A stretch of DNA of 64,000 bases from Panorpa germanica. Its lineage: Eukaryota; Arthropoda; Insecta; Mecoptera; Panorpidae. Below the pieces are notes generated by a model. The model searched no databases. It was given only the letters and a program-made list of their open reading frames with translations, and was not told the origin of the DNA. Every line of letters begins with the position of its first letter. Position 1 is the stretch's first letter. Positions 43,278 to 55,191 of this stretch are shown piece by piece. The stretch spans positions 2,294,001 to 2,358,000 of the forward strand of contig OY783222.1 in assembly GCA_963678705.1 (NCBI GenBank), read 5' to 3'. The position numbers were made by a program, and so were the translations under genes.

Positions 43278-43324
43278 GTTTGGCTTAACCTGTGAATAAT
43301 TTCTTTGTTACAAAAAGAAACGTC

Positions 43325-43905
43325 TCTATCAAAAATGTAACGGTTATACTCTTGTTAATTTCATAATAATAGCAGTATGAATTTCATAAAACGGGGTGCA
43401 GGAAGTACGGCTGTTTAAATTCTTTTTAGTTTCTAAATATAATAACTATTAGAGATATTTAAAAATGATTTTTAGTTTTAAAATCAGAAGAAAAAACTAC
43501 GTTCGAAAACATGTTTTATTTGCTAAAAGAAAAAATTGATTTTTTATCGAATTTTTAAAGGTTATACTCTTGTTAATTTCATAAAAATTCAACTTTTGAT
43601 TTTGTTTATTTTTGATTGGTTCTTGACGTACTTTTTTACGCTAATATCAAATTTGTAATTTGTTTTTTTGTAAGTGTCCCGGTTTTCGAGATATCGGCAT
43701 GTTTAGGCATAAATAATAGAAATATTTAAAAATGGATTTAATTTTTGAAATCAGCATAGAAAACTACGTTCGAAAACATGTTTTATTTGCCAAAACAAAA
43801 AATTGATTTTTTAACAAAATATAGAAGGTTGTTAATTTCATAAAAATCGTAGTATGAATTTCATAAAACAGGGTGCACTACGTACGGCATTTTAAATCCG
43901 CAACT
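43325..43905. repeat. Repeat family B, copy 6, in the SmydA leader intron
   Basis: Two to three units in the orientation of copy 1, bounded on both sides by the block CAGTATGAATTTCATAAAAC (43373 and 43850). Contains TTTTCGAGATATCGGCATGT at 43683. Confidence 0.75.
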
Positions 43906-44074
43906 TCTGTTTAAAAATAATTGAAATTAAATTAAAATTAAGTAGTTTAATTCTTGTAAGATGCTTGTCTTAGCAGATGTGTTACATAAATTATCATAAT
44001 CTAAAATAACTTCATAATAATGTATCGTGTTACAAGCTCTATGAAATGTGTATAAATATTTAAAGAAATCTTAC

Positions 44075-44340
44075 CTCAAAAACCTGTAAAAACTTGCACA
44101 AAGTCACTACTCAAAATACGTAATAAATAATTTGTATCTATCGATTTATTTACTATTAATTAAAGGTACAACTAATTAACTATGTTACAATTAAATCGAC
44201 AATCCCGCTTTTTTATCCACTGGCTGTGAATTATCAAGGCGGCACACGACTCGCCGACTTTTAACGAACTCATCTACATCGCCCCGAACATTCTCGAACG
44301 TCCTCGTGTAGTTCGACCTCGTGGAGCATCGAGGAAACAT
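44075..44340 (-). promoter_or_regulatory. Candidate promoter and non-coding first exon of the minus-strand SmydA gene
   Basis: On the minus strand the sequence TTTTTGAG is followed by the donor GTAAGA (44074-44069). Upstream, 44200-44340 is a GC- and CpG-richer island (TCGCCCCGAACATTCTCGAA, GACCTCGTGGAGCATCGAGG) in AT-rich surroundings, as expected of a promoter. Inferred from signals only. Confidence 0.45.
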
Positions 44341-44910
44341 AGTTTATTTTGGTTTTGTTTTAAATATAGCTTCTATTTCTTAAGTATTTTAAAAATAAAC
44401 GTTGAACATATTGTGCAACATGTTAATGTATTTTAGACAAGTAAAATTCTAGAAGGACAATACATTCTTTTGTTTAGAATAAGGATACTTCCGTTATTTA
44501 TACATCAAGGAGTTTTTGTTTTAGTTAGACACCATGGCAAAAGAATTTTGTACATGAAAACTTGTCCCGTATGTTGCTTATCATGTAGTGAATGAAACAA
44601 TGCTGTGTTTAACCATTGTAACCGCTCTTGCTTTAAAAATGAATCTAGTCAATCTTCTCTGAGGATTTGTTTTCCATACAAACATTACTATGCTCACATG
44701 GTACTTTTTACTGCACATTTCTCACAGTGTACAAATATGTAAACACCACATGTTAAATATTAATAAACTGTGTTATGAAATATTGAATTTAATTGCTCTT
44801 TGATAAATATAAACATGGCTTGGCCCAGTAAACTGATTGCAGGGGAAACAAGCCAAGGTTGACATTTATGCAACGAATCAATCTTACTTGGCGAACACGT
44901 CTGTTATGAC

Positions 44911-45316
44911 TTAAGCAGAATCTGCCCGAAACGAATGTGATTACAAGTGTGTTGTTAGTGAGAGATCGAACGTGTATACGAGTGAGACAAAACACATGGC
45001 ACGAACGTAACTAATCTGATTTCACACTGGTTTTGAGTACGTTTGCAGCGAGTCTATTTCTCGGTCACTCGGTCACATCATGAACAGAGATGTGTACGAA
45101 TACTATTGAAAAGTATTTAAATACATACATAAAATCAAGTACGATACAATAAAATCCCTTATTATGCTATTGTTAAAAATTCTATAAAGTCACGGAACAC
45201 GGCTCGACTACCAGTTTCATTCGTGCCTTGTGTTTTGTCTCACTCGTATACACGTTCGTTCTCTCACTAACAACACAGTTCCATTCTCATCCAGTTCGGG
45301 CAGATTCGGGGTTAAG
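44911..45316. mobile_element. Foldback MITE G between the two SmydA genes
   Basis: Arms of about 100 bp in inverted orientation: left AGCAGAATCTGCCCGAA through ACGTGTATACGAGTGAGACA, right the complement (TGTCTCACTCGTATACACGT through TTCGGGCAGATTCGGGG). Spacer about 200 bp. No coding capacity. The outer limits are approximate. Confidence 0.75.
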
Positions 45317-46719
45317 ACTTGCAACCAGTCGCCCCGTGTGCGGAGGGCCTTAAAGTACAGAAATATTATATAATATATATACATTTTACTTATAGAGTAA
45401 CCTATGTAAAAAAGGTAACGTAATGTTACGTTTTAAGAAGCTTGTAGTAAGCTAGGAAGTGTGAAATTGCACTGCAAGATAATTTAACGATTTAAATGTA
45501 TTTATATCAGCAAGATAGTCATAAAAAGTAGTTAATCAAAACATATTATATCAAATAAATACCAGTTTATATTTAAAACTAATTATATTAAGTAGAATCG
45601 ACTATTCACTTAGGTTTAAATACCTTAGAATAATATTTCTGTATAACGGATTTTGAAGCCTTTGTATAACAGTTATTTTTTTACTTCGCTTCGGCTGTAG
45701 AGTTCCCTAAAACAGAATTATAGCAATGGCTGTGTTTTATAAATTAGAAAAATCTTAAGTCTTCAAGGATCAGGATGCTACGGACCCTAATTTTAAGCTT
45801 AAACCATAGATGCAAGAAAGGAAGCACTATTTCAAAAGGTTCTGCTTACAATATGTAATCAGAAATTAGCGTAATATCATTTTTTGCAATGATAATTTAA
45901 AGGGACTGAAAACTAGAACTTTAATATATAAAAGAAATTCTTCTCATGATGACGTCACAGATTCAGTTATCGCATCACATACAGAACAGAATAGCACGCC
46001 GTTACAAAAAAAAACTATTTTTACAACAAAACCCGAAATAATTCAACGAGCACGTTTCTTTTGAAATACAATAATGGATTTGATCGCAAGATGCCGCTAA
46101 ATTAATTAAATAACTAAATATACACACATGATTTTCAACTTGAATCGAACTACGCGAGAATGCCTGTTCTCTGAGTACTAAATGTTTTGTTTAGACGGTC
46201 AACAGAATTACAAATTAGTTGTAGAGAATCTACAGACACAATTAGAGCCGATAATTCGTGAGAATCTGTGAACAAAGTGCGTGTTACGGTCGGATGTGTT
46301 TCCATCGGAGAAAATTAGGTAATGAATTATTTAATTCGCTGGTTTTTTTCATTTAATTTGAAAATTAGATTAACATAGTGATTCTCTGTTTGAATGTAAT
46401 GATGCAGATGCAAATAGCAGTTCTATAAATAATTAACTAAAGTGCACGTTAATATAAAATTAATTAATCGTACTTAAACGAACAAAAATATAATATTAAT
46501 ATTATTTGTTGTAACTAAACGGAAATCAGTTTGTGAACAGAGTAATTTTTTTATTGTTTTTTAAGTTTTAATATCTTTAATAAGATCGACCTTTGGTGCA
46601 AGGTATGTATACAAAAGTCTTAAGTTAATTTAACATAACAAACATTAAAAACGTCTGGTTAAGTATTTTATTATACCTTTTCTCGAACTAGTAGCACCAT
46701 AATACGTATTAAAATCTGA
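45317..46719. other. Intergenic; probable leader of the plus-strand SmydA gene
   Basis: No gene frame. A candidate non-coding exon ends at about 46318 (AATTAG followed by GTAATG), which would splice to the acceptor at 47200. Low certainty. Confidence 0.3.
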
Positions 46720-47045
46720 AATTTATTTTTAATAGGTGTCCCGGTTTAAAGGTTACACTCTTGTTAATTTCATAAAAATTCAACTTTTTATTTTGTTTAT
46801 TTTTGAATAGTACTTAACGTACTTTTTTATGCTTATTTCAAATCTGAAATTTGTTTTTATATAAGTGTCCCGGTTTTTGAGATATCGGCATGTTTAGGCA
46901 TAAATAATAGAGATATTTAAAAATGGATTTCATTTTTGAAATCAGCGTAAAAAACTACGTTAGAAAACATGTTTAATTTGCCAAAAGAAAAAATTGATTT
47001 TTTATCAAAATTTTAAAGGTTATACTCTTGTTAATTTCATAAAAA
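46720..47045. repeat. Repeat family B, copy 7
   Basis: Orientation of copy 1: TTTTTGAGATATCGGCATGT near 46875, AATCAGCGTAAAAAACTACG near 46940, TTATACTCTTGTTAATTTCA near 47020. It ends about 170 bp before the SmydA start codon. Confidence 0.75.
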
Positions 47046-47215
47046 ATTGGTTTAACAATTTTAACAAGATCTTTTTAATGATGAAAGACTTACCAAGACC
47101 AATTACCTCTCTGTGAAATGTACACCTGTGAATTAACATGGTCAGTTAAATCTCACACGAGTTGTTTTGCATTAGTACACTTTTTCTTATGTTATTTCAG
47201 CATCAAAAACATAAA

Positions 47216-49304
47216 ATGTCATCCATTAACAAAGCCTGCGCCGTGTGCAACGTCGCCGCTGTGCAACATTGTGGCAGCTGCAGACTAGTCTTCTATTGCG
47301 GTAGGGATCACCAAAAGCAGCACTGGAAGGATGGCCACAAATTCAACTGCATAGCCTACAAAATCCAAGTCAACGGCGACCTTGGACGCCACATGGTCGC
47401 TACCAGAGACATAAAACAAGGAGAAATAATCCATCGCGCTGAACCACTAGTAGTTGCACCAAAAATAGCATCCCTACCGTTATGTTTAGGCTGCTACAAA
47501 AGATTAAAACCCACAGACAAAGTGAATTACTACAAGTGTACCAACTGTGGTTGGCCAATGTGTGATCAGGCTTGCCAAAATAAGAAGGATCATGTTAGGG
47601 AATGTGAATTGATGAAGAAAGTTGGCTATACTGCGTCGATTGATTACAAAGCTGGGGATAATCGGGAAATTGCTTACTGTACTATCGCGCCACTGCGTTC
47701 GATGCTCCTTGACAAGGATAAATACAAGCAGCTTATGGAGTTGCAGTCACATTTAGAGGAAAGAGCCAACACTCCTTTGTACACCGTCCTTAAAGCAAAC
47801 GTTGTCACATTCTTCCATAATGTTTTAGGGCTTACCAATGTTTCCGAAGAGGAGATTCTTAAGTTGGCAGCAATTTGGGATACGAATGCATTTGAAATAA
47901 GAAAACCAGAAGGTGATATTAAGATAAGGGGGATTTACCACACCGTTTCGATGATGTCGCACAATTGCAAAGCAAATACAAAACACGTGTTCGTTGATTA
48001 CGACTTCACGCTGCTGCTGATAGCAACTGTTCCAATTTCTAAAGGGGAGTTAATAACAGCAACGTACACCCAAACGCTCATGGGCACCTTAAGTAGAAGA
48101 TCCCACATTAAGCAGGTTAAGTGCTTTGATTGTGTTTGTGAAAGATGTAAAGATCCTACTGAGTTTGGTACTTACGTAGGCTCAATTTACTGCTCGAGGT
48201 GTCAGGTCAATGAAGTTGCACAGGTACCGATGATGATATCTTCGAATCCTCTTGATGTGAAGGCGCCGTGGAACTGTGAGAAATGTGACCATACGCTTCA
48301 AGCCAAGCAAATCAATTGGGGTAATGATGCTATCAAGAAGGAAATCGCTGCTATGGATAAATCCAAGCCTAAGCCATTGGAAGAGTTTTTACTGAAATAT
48401 GCAGCAACTTTACATCCTACAAATATGCACGTGCTGGAAGTGAAATATGCGTTGACGCAAATGTATGGAAATCTTCCGGGGTATCATTTATCTGGTGAGT
48501 GTATCCTTTTCCGGATAAGACATTGTCCTGCAGTGCAGTCTTAAGTTAATTGCAAGGATCATTTACTACCTCTCACATAGATATTGTAAGGATTATCTGG
48601 GATTGTTAGAATTAAATTATTAGTGCATTGTAAGTGGATTAATTTAGAAAAGAATATTAAACTCCAGGTTGATCTTATTTGAAGTAAGACAATATAAAAA
48701 TTCAAATTGCGGATTTGTTTCTAAGGTATACTTATACAGTTGCTCAGGAAACTAGTTTTAACAAGTCAGTAAAGTTTGGAATGTTTAGGTTATTTATTTA
48801 ATTTGATTGCACTTAAATTTCTTTCGTGAAAGAACCAGTTCTTCCCTGACACATGGAAAGTTGATATAATATTTTAACTATAGAAAAACTTGTCCTAATA
48901 TAGTTTTACATTTTTATAGAGTTGAACGATGCAGCTTTGGAACGTAAAATATCGCTCTGTCATGAACTCCTAGAGATCTCCGATAAACTAGAGCCAGGAT
49001 GGTCACGTTTTAGAGGCCACCTATTATTAGATTTGCAATCTACAATGGCTGTTCAAGCAAAGAGAGATTTTAATAACGGAAAAATAACTAAAGAAGCTGC
49101 ACAAGTAGATTAAATATATTTTCACATATTTTCATAATTTCTTTTTTAGTTGTATATTTAATTTTATTTCTGTTTTAGGAAACTATGACTGAGTCGATGG
49201 TTTTGTTACAAGAATCGACGAATATTCTAAGTCCAGAACCTGAAATGAAGGAGCTACTTCAAGACAGACTTAAAGCGTTAGCGAATGAATTAGATTTCGA
49301 CTGA
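47216..49304 (+). CDS. SET and MYND protein, SmydA family, second copy
   Basis: Three exons, 47216-48494, 48920-49104 and 49179-49304, give 529 residues. The start is the ATG at 47216, because an acceptor (TTATTTCAG, ending 47200) lies just before it. MYND finger at 8-45 (CAVC..CGSC..YCGRDHQKQHW), GDLGRHMVATRD at 54-65, zinc insert (CLGC at 90-93, CTNCGWPMCDQAC at 108-120), SET core SHNCKAN at 248-254 and GELITATYTQ with Tyr284, then a post-SET cluster CVCERCKDPTEFGTY like its neighbour. The usual xPN after the cysteine reads KAN here, so a methyl-transfer role is doubtful. It is a head-to-head paralog of the gene at 41.2-43.3 kb. The first 1.28 kb is one exon, whereas the neighbour has five exons. 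AATAAA at 49391. Confidence 0.92.
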
Positions 49305-49390
49305 TTTACCAATTTTTTTTTCTGTACTGTCCAAATATAATTGAGTGTATATATCATCCAAAGTGATAAGAAAAATTGTAAATGAATGTA

Positions 49391-49396
49391 AATAAA
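49391..49396 (+). terminator. Polyadenylation signal of the plus-strand SmydA gene
   Basis: AATAAA 87 bases after the stop codon. Confidence 0.55.
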
Positions 49397-49565
49397 TCAT
49401 AAAGTATACACATTAAGACTAGATAGACTTGAAGTCAACAGTAAAGGAGAATCCTTTTTCATTCTTTTAAGCAGGCTTACGTTGGGACTTACCAAAACCT
49501 TGCTGTATACTTAATTTTTGTTTCAAAAGTGTTTTTGTTTTATTTAGGGCCGGTGTTCAAACAGT

Positions 49566-49735
49566 CACTTAACTTTTGTAACAATAGCTTTTTTAACGGG
49601 GTAGGGCTGTTAACCCTACGCCCAACCCCATTTTAGTCGCCTCTTACGACATGCATTGGGCTACATTGGGACTATTCTTACCCCTGGGTTACCACTTGGT
49701 CCCCATTGGGGCACCCCGGTCACCACGCAGGGTAC
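49566..49735 (-). mobile_element. SINE, copy 4 (short, diverged)
   Basis: Contains TTTTTTAACGGGGTAGGGCT, ACGCCCAACCCC and the core TTAGTCGCCTCTTACGACAT, with a middle deletion relative to the copy at 14.74 kb. Confidence 0.7.
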
Positions 49736-50084
49736 TAAATACATACATTGGTGATTATTTCTTGAATTAAGTTTTATTTAATTGAAAACTTACATTACAG
49801 ATTTTGAATGTTTATTAACATCCTTTTTTTACATGTTCATGTTACATTGCAATTTTCTGTTGTTATTTTTTATTATTTAACAATCATAATTATAACTATA
49901 AGTTAATTAAAATATGTGTTTTATTGATATATTTTCAGAAATATACATTATACATATAGATATATGATATCTTTAAATATTTGTATTATTTCAAATGTTT
50001 CCACTGGCTGTCGGTACATGCACAATCATTTATAGACTTTAATGAACCTAGACTTATATGAAACTGAGGCTTGAAACAATGAAG

Positions 50085-50299
50085 TATAGTCCAAATCACG
50101 AGAGTTCGGCGGTGACTTATACTTAAAAGAGGTTATAAGAGCGGTATAAATCTATAATACGATAATGAATTTTATCTTATTCGTTTCTATACACATTACA
50201 GAAAAATAAGTGAGTCAGTGCTTTTTACTTATATCGGCAGTTTATACCCCACAACTTGTTTTAAGTATGAGTCGCTGCCAAACTCTCGTAATTTGAATT
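50085..50299. mobile_element. MITE family D, copy 4
   Basis: Left end TATAGTCCAAATCACGAGAG, right end the near-complement AACTCTCGTAATTTGAA. Same interior block as the other three copies, in the orientation of copy 3. Confidence 0.85.
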
Positions 50300-50611
50300 T
50301 GATAAATTAAATATTCGCTAGACGTAGTGGATTTTTATTACTAAATTTATTTCTTTTTTTACAAATATAAAAAACTGCTTGAGTGAATATGTATTACCGA
50401 CAAAGCATGCCGTGTTGATGTCGCATTGATGTGAATATGACATAATTAAAATATTTAATTAACTGCTAATGCCATCTGCTAAATAAATCATGAAACGTTA
50501 CAGGTTTAAATTCATGCTTATTAGCACCATAGGAACAAACCAATAAATATTTAGTTGATGTTGTCATTAATAGATGGCATGATAAGTAACTAAAATTGGA
50601 TAAATTTCTAT

Positions 50612-53600
50612 TTAAATAAACCCGTGTGTAATAGGCAAAGGCGTTAATTTACTTGAATTATTATTTTCATTTGTATTATCTTTTGAAGAACTTTTCTTAG
50701 AGTTCATTGAATCTGTAGATTTAATTCTATTTCTATTTATTCGGAATATCCAAAATCCTTGTTGTAACATCTTCTCATCTTGTCCACAAGGTCCTCTTGG
50801 TGTTAATGGTCCAGCAGATAAACGGTATTTAGCTTTGACTTGTTTCGTTAGCTGAAAATAAAAGTCACGTTACGTATTTGCTATATAAATATTATGTTTG
50901 TGTTTATAGGGTTGCAGTTTATTATGACTTACCTTTTCTTTTGTTCCACATAACAATTTAAATAGGGAAGTAGTCTTGAAAGCTTTTTTGAAATTCTCAT
51001 TCGTAAATCCGTAGATGATTGGGTTGATTGACACGTTGAAAAATATCAGGTAATGCGCTGTGAACCATAACGTACTGAATGGGCCTTCTACCTGTAAAAG
51101 TGTTTGAAATTAGGGTTGCCAACTTCACGAGATGCCTATAACAACGTCTTATAACCTTAGATCATATATATATAGAGTGTGAATAGCCTATGTTTCCTAT
51201 GGATTAAAAGTGTGTCCAAAATGTGTGCGAGAGAGAAAGGTATATGTTCCTATTTGTTGTCTATGCGCATGCGTCGAAAGTGACAGCTGTCTAGATATAA
51301 TAAATATTAATATTCTATTAAGATATATGTAAAGAAATTATATTTAAGCTCGTCTATCGGTAAAACAGTGACCGTTCAGTGAAAACATATACTCATAAAC
51401 GCCATAGATTGCGCTGAAGGAATAACGGCCAATCCAGTTGATATTTGAAGTGGAGAGAACTCACGTTTTTAGTTATATTTATATCTATACATTTCTACAT
51501 TATTCTACATCAATATAATGTCATATTTAACAACTGTCACGTATTATATCTTGACAGCTCTGACTTGACTACTGTCACATTCGACGCATGCGCATAGGGA
51601 ACAAATAGGAACATATACCTTTCTCTCTCGCACACATTTTGGACACACTTTCACTCTCCATATATATAAACCTGATTAATAGTAGAAGATTTCTGCATTT
51701 CGTTTCTGATGAACACCAACGCTGTAAATGGAACTCTGCAGAGGATGAATGTGATCACCACAATAAAAAGCATCCTGGCAACTTTAGTTTTGTATCTCAC
51801 GGTTAGCGGGTGCTCCCGACGAAGAACGTGGGCCTCATATCGCTCCAACTGAAATTTAATTAGTATTACATTAGCTCTGGATTGGTTTCTTTGTTTTCGA
51901 TAATTATATAGTTTAGCAATACCTTCCAAAATATAGCTGAGTAACATATTAACATCACAGTCAAGGGAAGCCAGACTATAGTCGCTATGAGGACGTGCCA
52001 GTAGGTTGGAAGGATCACTTTATCCTCGCTGCAATACGTTTCTAAGAAGTTCAGCCATTGTCTTTCCTAAAGGGATGAATAACAAGTAAGATTATCAAAT
52101 GAATTTCTATCCAAATGAATCTATGATCATTTCCTTTTTTGACGACACAGTTAATATATAATTATTTCTATAATTACTACATGATAAAATAACATTTGAA
52201 GAATACTTTGTGAAATTTTCATAATTAAATATCAAGAAATGAGGCATTGACAGCGAATCTCCGCTGACGTCACAAAAAAAAGTAACATTGCGGTGCCACT
52301 CATAACTCATCATTGGATTATTTGAATTCAAAAAACCAAAATGATTTTATTAGTTGATGAGTTTCTGCAGGTAACCCTTTAAAATTTTCTTTTTTATTGA
52401 TTTTTTTGTTTATTACAGCACTTAGAAGTCAAAATACCGATTTTCATGAAAAAAATCTCGACAGCGTTACCTCGGCATTTATGTAAAAAAATTTTTTGTA
52501 AAAATTTAAAAGGATCGCTGCAGTAAATTTTGAGCTAGAGAGGGCACCGACTCTGAAAAAGCTATGTGTGAGAAAAACGCGTTTAAGAATTTCAAACAAA
52601 GACGAAACCAGACCAAAGAGGTGAAGATTTCAAACTCTATATCTCCGACAGTTTTACTCCAATCGACTTCAAATTTTCACACAATAAACTTAATATGTTG
52701 TACATTAATACAAATGAAATTGAAACCTTACCCCTCCCCCCCCCCTCTTAAGCTGGCAATATATCTGTAAACCCACAATAACAAGTAAAAACATATTGAA
52801 AGCGAATATATATCATACCTTGATAAAACATATAACATTACTGAATTTATATATTTCAAAACGCATAATTTCCCGCTAAAATAACCATAACATGTTCTCT
52901 ACATAATAAATAACAAACTTTACACCATATAAACTAAAGTTCATGTTATATTAATTAGTAATTAGCACAATGATGTAATACATTTAAAGTTATACAAATG
53001 TATAAATGAGTTCAAACTGTACCTTGTAGTTTCTGTAAATTGAAAACGGTATTGCCAACACAACACCACCAATCCATGTGCATCCAATTAGAATCTTAGC
53101 TGCGTATAAAGTGAGTCGCGTCTCCTGTGGCAACACTATTGCAGTCAGACGGTCGTAGCTGATAGCGGTGAGCGTCAGAACTTCTGTGACGAGTAGAGAA
53201 CCTTCAAGAAATGAAAATAATGAATGTTCTTTCAAGAGAAGATATAATAAGAAATAAGTATTATTACCATCAAGAAATCCTTCAAGTTTGCATCCTATTA
53301 AACCAAGTTGATAATTTTGGAAGAAGTCATGTATCAAAAACATTACAGGACAAATGACAATTGTTATAAGATCTGTAGCAGCCATATTTGCAATCAGTAG
53401 ATTTGTTGGAGTTCTTAATGATTTATTTTTTAATATAATACTTAGTAAAATACTATTTCCAAGAATTCCGCAAAGAATTAGAGGTATGAATGCAGACGTT
53501 TTGACAGCAACCTCCCAATTTGGGACTACTATCCACAGATCGTTTGGAAAATTTGCTGTAGAAGTATCCTGGAATTTGAATGGTATTAAGTTTATATATG

Positions 53601-54584
53601 GTACATGTTTCAATGAGCTTGTGTCCTCATTATTTAGGGGTCAATTTTTCAATTGTTTTTAATAAATGTGTATTGTTTATTTTATTAAATATCTAAATGT
53701 TGACGGAGATATAGGAATTAAAAGTTTGAATTGTAGTTTTAGCGCTTGAAATGGTCGGCCATATTTGTATGACGTGAAATGCATTGTATACGTCAGTTAT
53801 TTGTTGAGTAAGTCAGTGTTTTGGTAATGTTTTGTAGCTGTTGGTAGTCGAATAATCAAGTCAAATCAAAGAATAATAAGTTTATAATTTATTTATCCCT
53901 GTTACGGCAGACATAATATTGGAATTGTATTGTTCCTTGAAATAGCTGTAAATAATATTTGATATATTGATATATAAATACATATAGCAGAGATTTATGA
54001 GCTGTAAGGTTGGTAACCTGTAAACTTGCCAGAGTTCTAACTTGAATATGCTATCTCTTTTACGCTCTGTTGTATAAAAGAGATAGCAACTAGATGTCAC
54101 ATGCGGTTGGAATGATGTCCAACGTTGAATCCCTTTAATAATTAAAGAGAATAAATGACTTTTTTAATTGTTAATATCTCCTGAAATATAAGGAGTTATT
54201 AAAAAATAATTGAACATTTGAGGTTCTAGTAACCAACTTTATCAATATATAGTACACTTTTATAGAAAATAAGACATAGGACACAAGATCATTTAGAAGT
54301 GGGGGAAGTTAATGATGGTGAGAAGAAAGAGACATGTGTTATTTAGTGTATATGTAACAAATTACCGTAATAGTTGAGTTTAGCAGCATAGGATGATACT
54401 GATTGTTAGCATCCATTTCCAGATTGTACCAGACAGTTTCCTGCGGGGTGCAATTGTCGTCACCAGGGTCTAACATCCCGGGGTAAATCTCAGACGATGA
54501 TCTGGGGTTCATAGAGCTAATAGTCTCATACAGGTTGCAGTCAGTTGGACGCACAAGGCTGCCGTCAATTTTTGTTATGCACAT
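50612..54584 (-). CDS. Class A GPCR, peptide-receptor type, seven exons, orphan
   Basis: Exons from the start: 54584-54366, 53568-53268, 53201-53023, 52066-51923, 51848-51672, 51091-50933, 50851-50612; 472 residues, frame kept throughout. Exon 1 is an extracellular N-terminus of 73 residues with an NST site. TM1 LILCGILGNSILLSII, TM2 NLLIANMAATDLITIVICP, TM3 from GCKLEGFLD across a splice to GSLLVTEVLTLTAISYDRL, TM4 GCTWIGGVVLAIPF, TM5 IVWLPLTVMLICYSAIFW, TM6 VITFILCRVPFTALVF, TM7 FFNVSINPIIYGF. Oddities: DRY reads DRL, CWxP reads CRVP, and residue 3.32 is Asp although 7.43 is Phe, which argues against an amine receptor. Exons 2 and 3 are separated by only 66 nt, and that intron is open in frame. 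Ligand unknown. Confidence 0.9.
51171..51665. mobile_element. Foldback MITE F in GPCR intron 5
   Basis: Nearly perfect inverted arms of about 80 bp: AGTGTGTCCAAAATGTGTGC at 51208 and the complement ending near 51650, both carrying TATGCGCATGCGTCGA or its complement. TATATATA lies at both outer edges, consistent with a target duplication in a TA run. Spacer about 290 bp, non-coding. Confidence 0.8.
52113..52755. repeat. Repeat H, copy 1 (about 640 bp)
   Basis: Direct repeat of the sequence at 55192-55858: shared blocks include ATGAGGCATTGACAGCGAAT, AACATTGCGGTGCCACTCAT, GAGAGGGCACCGACTCTGAA and a C-tract at the right end. In intron 3 of the minus-strand GPCR. Class unknown, no coding capacity. 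Confidence 0.75.
53202..53267 (-). other. 66-nt in-frame intron of the GPCR
   Basis: On the minus strand it begins GTAATA and ends TTTCTTGAAG. It is 22 codons long with no stop. Splicing restores the invariant 24-residue distance from the TM3 cysteine to the DRL aspartate; retention would add 22 residues inside the helix. Confidence 0.8.
53618..54287. mobile_element. MITE family A, full-length copy in GPCR intron 1
   Basis: Inverted ends CTTGTGTCCT and AGGACACAAG, about 670 bp. Contains the perfect hairpin GCTATCTCTTTTA (54050-54062) and TAAAAGAGATAGC (54075-54087). Its left end is 49 bp from the exon 2 acceptor. Confidence 0.82.
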
Positions 54585-55191
54585 TGCAATCCTGTATAAG
54601 TAATGATGAAATAAAACGTTGATGTTATTTCAAGAGAAGATTGGGTGCATAAATTAATAGCGTAAAACTTAGATGAAATATTAAACACTTAAATGTGACG
54701 TTAGATTGAAACTTTACTGTTGCCGGTTCGGTATATATATATGCGACGATTTTAGGGAGTATCAGAGTGAAGTGAGTGGTGAAAATATGCCAACCTCCTT
54801 ATAAAAGAGACAGTAAAGCGAAAAACATGATAGAATAATGTTTAATGTATTAATATGTTTCGGTTAGTTATTATTTAAAGCTCACCTTTAGTAACAAGCT
54901 AACAGTACTCCGTTATTTGTGGTTTGTGTCAAGAATCACTTACTCGGTTAATTTAATGGAGCTTTATGTTTAACTACCATTTAGATACTTCTCTTATCAC
55001 CGAATATTACGCACTGACAACATTTTATCTGCATCAAATATATTGCACACTTTCAATTTTGATATCGGTATAGTCCATACGAAATTAGTGGTTATCTAAA
55101 GAGCTGCTTATCAGGGAGTCCTGGCGATAAATCAAATACATCATATCCTTTATTTGCTGGAGTATTCGCTGTCCTTAAGGGGAAAAAAGCA

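Noticed and set aside
47162-47215. Upstream start for the plus-strand SmydA protein
   Set aside because: The extension begins with a non-ATG codon and runs through a polypyrimidine tract and acceptor; the ATG at 47216 directly precedes the MYND finger.
53269-53271. Amine-receptor identity for the second GPCR because of Asp at 3.32
   Set aside because: Tyr7.43 and the TM6 CWxP motif are missing and the helix 5 serines are not seen; the receptor is better called peptide-type.
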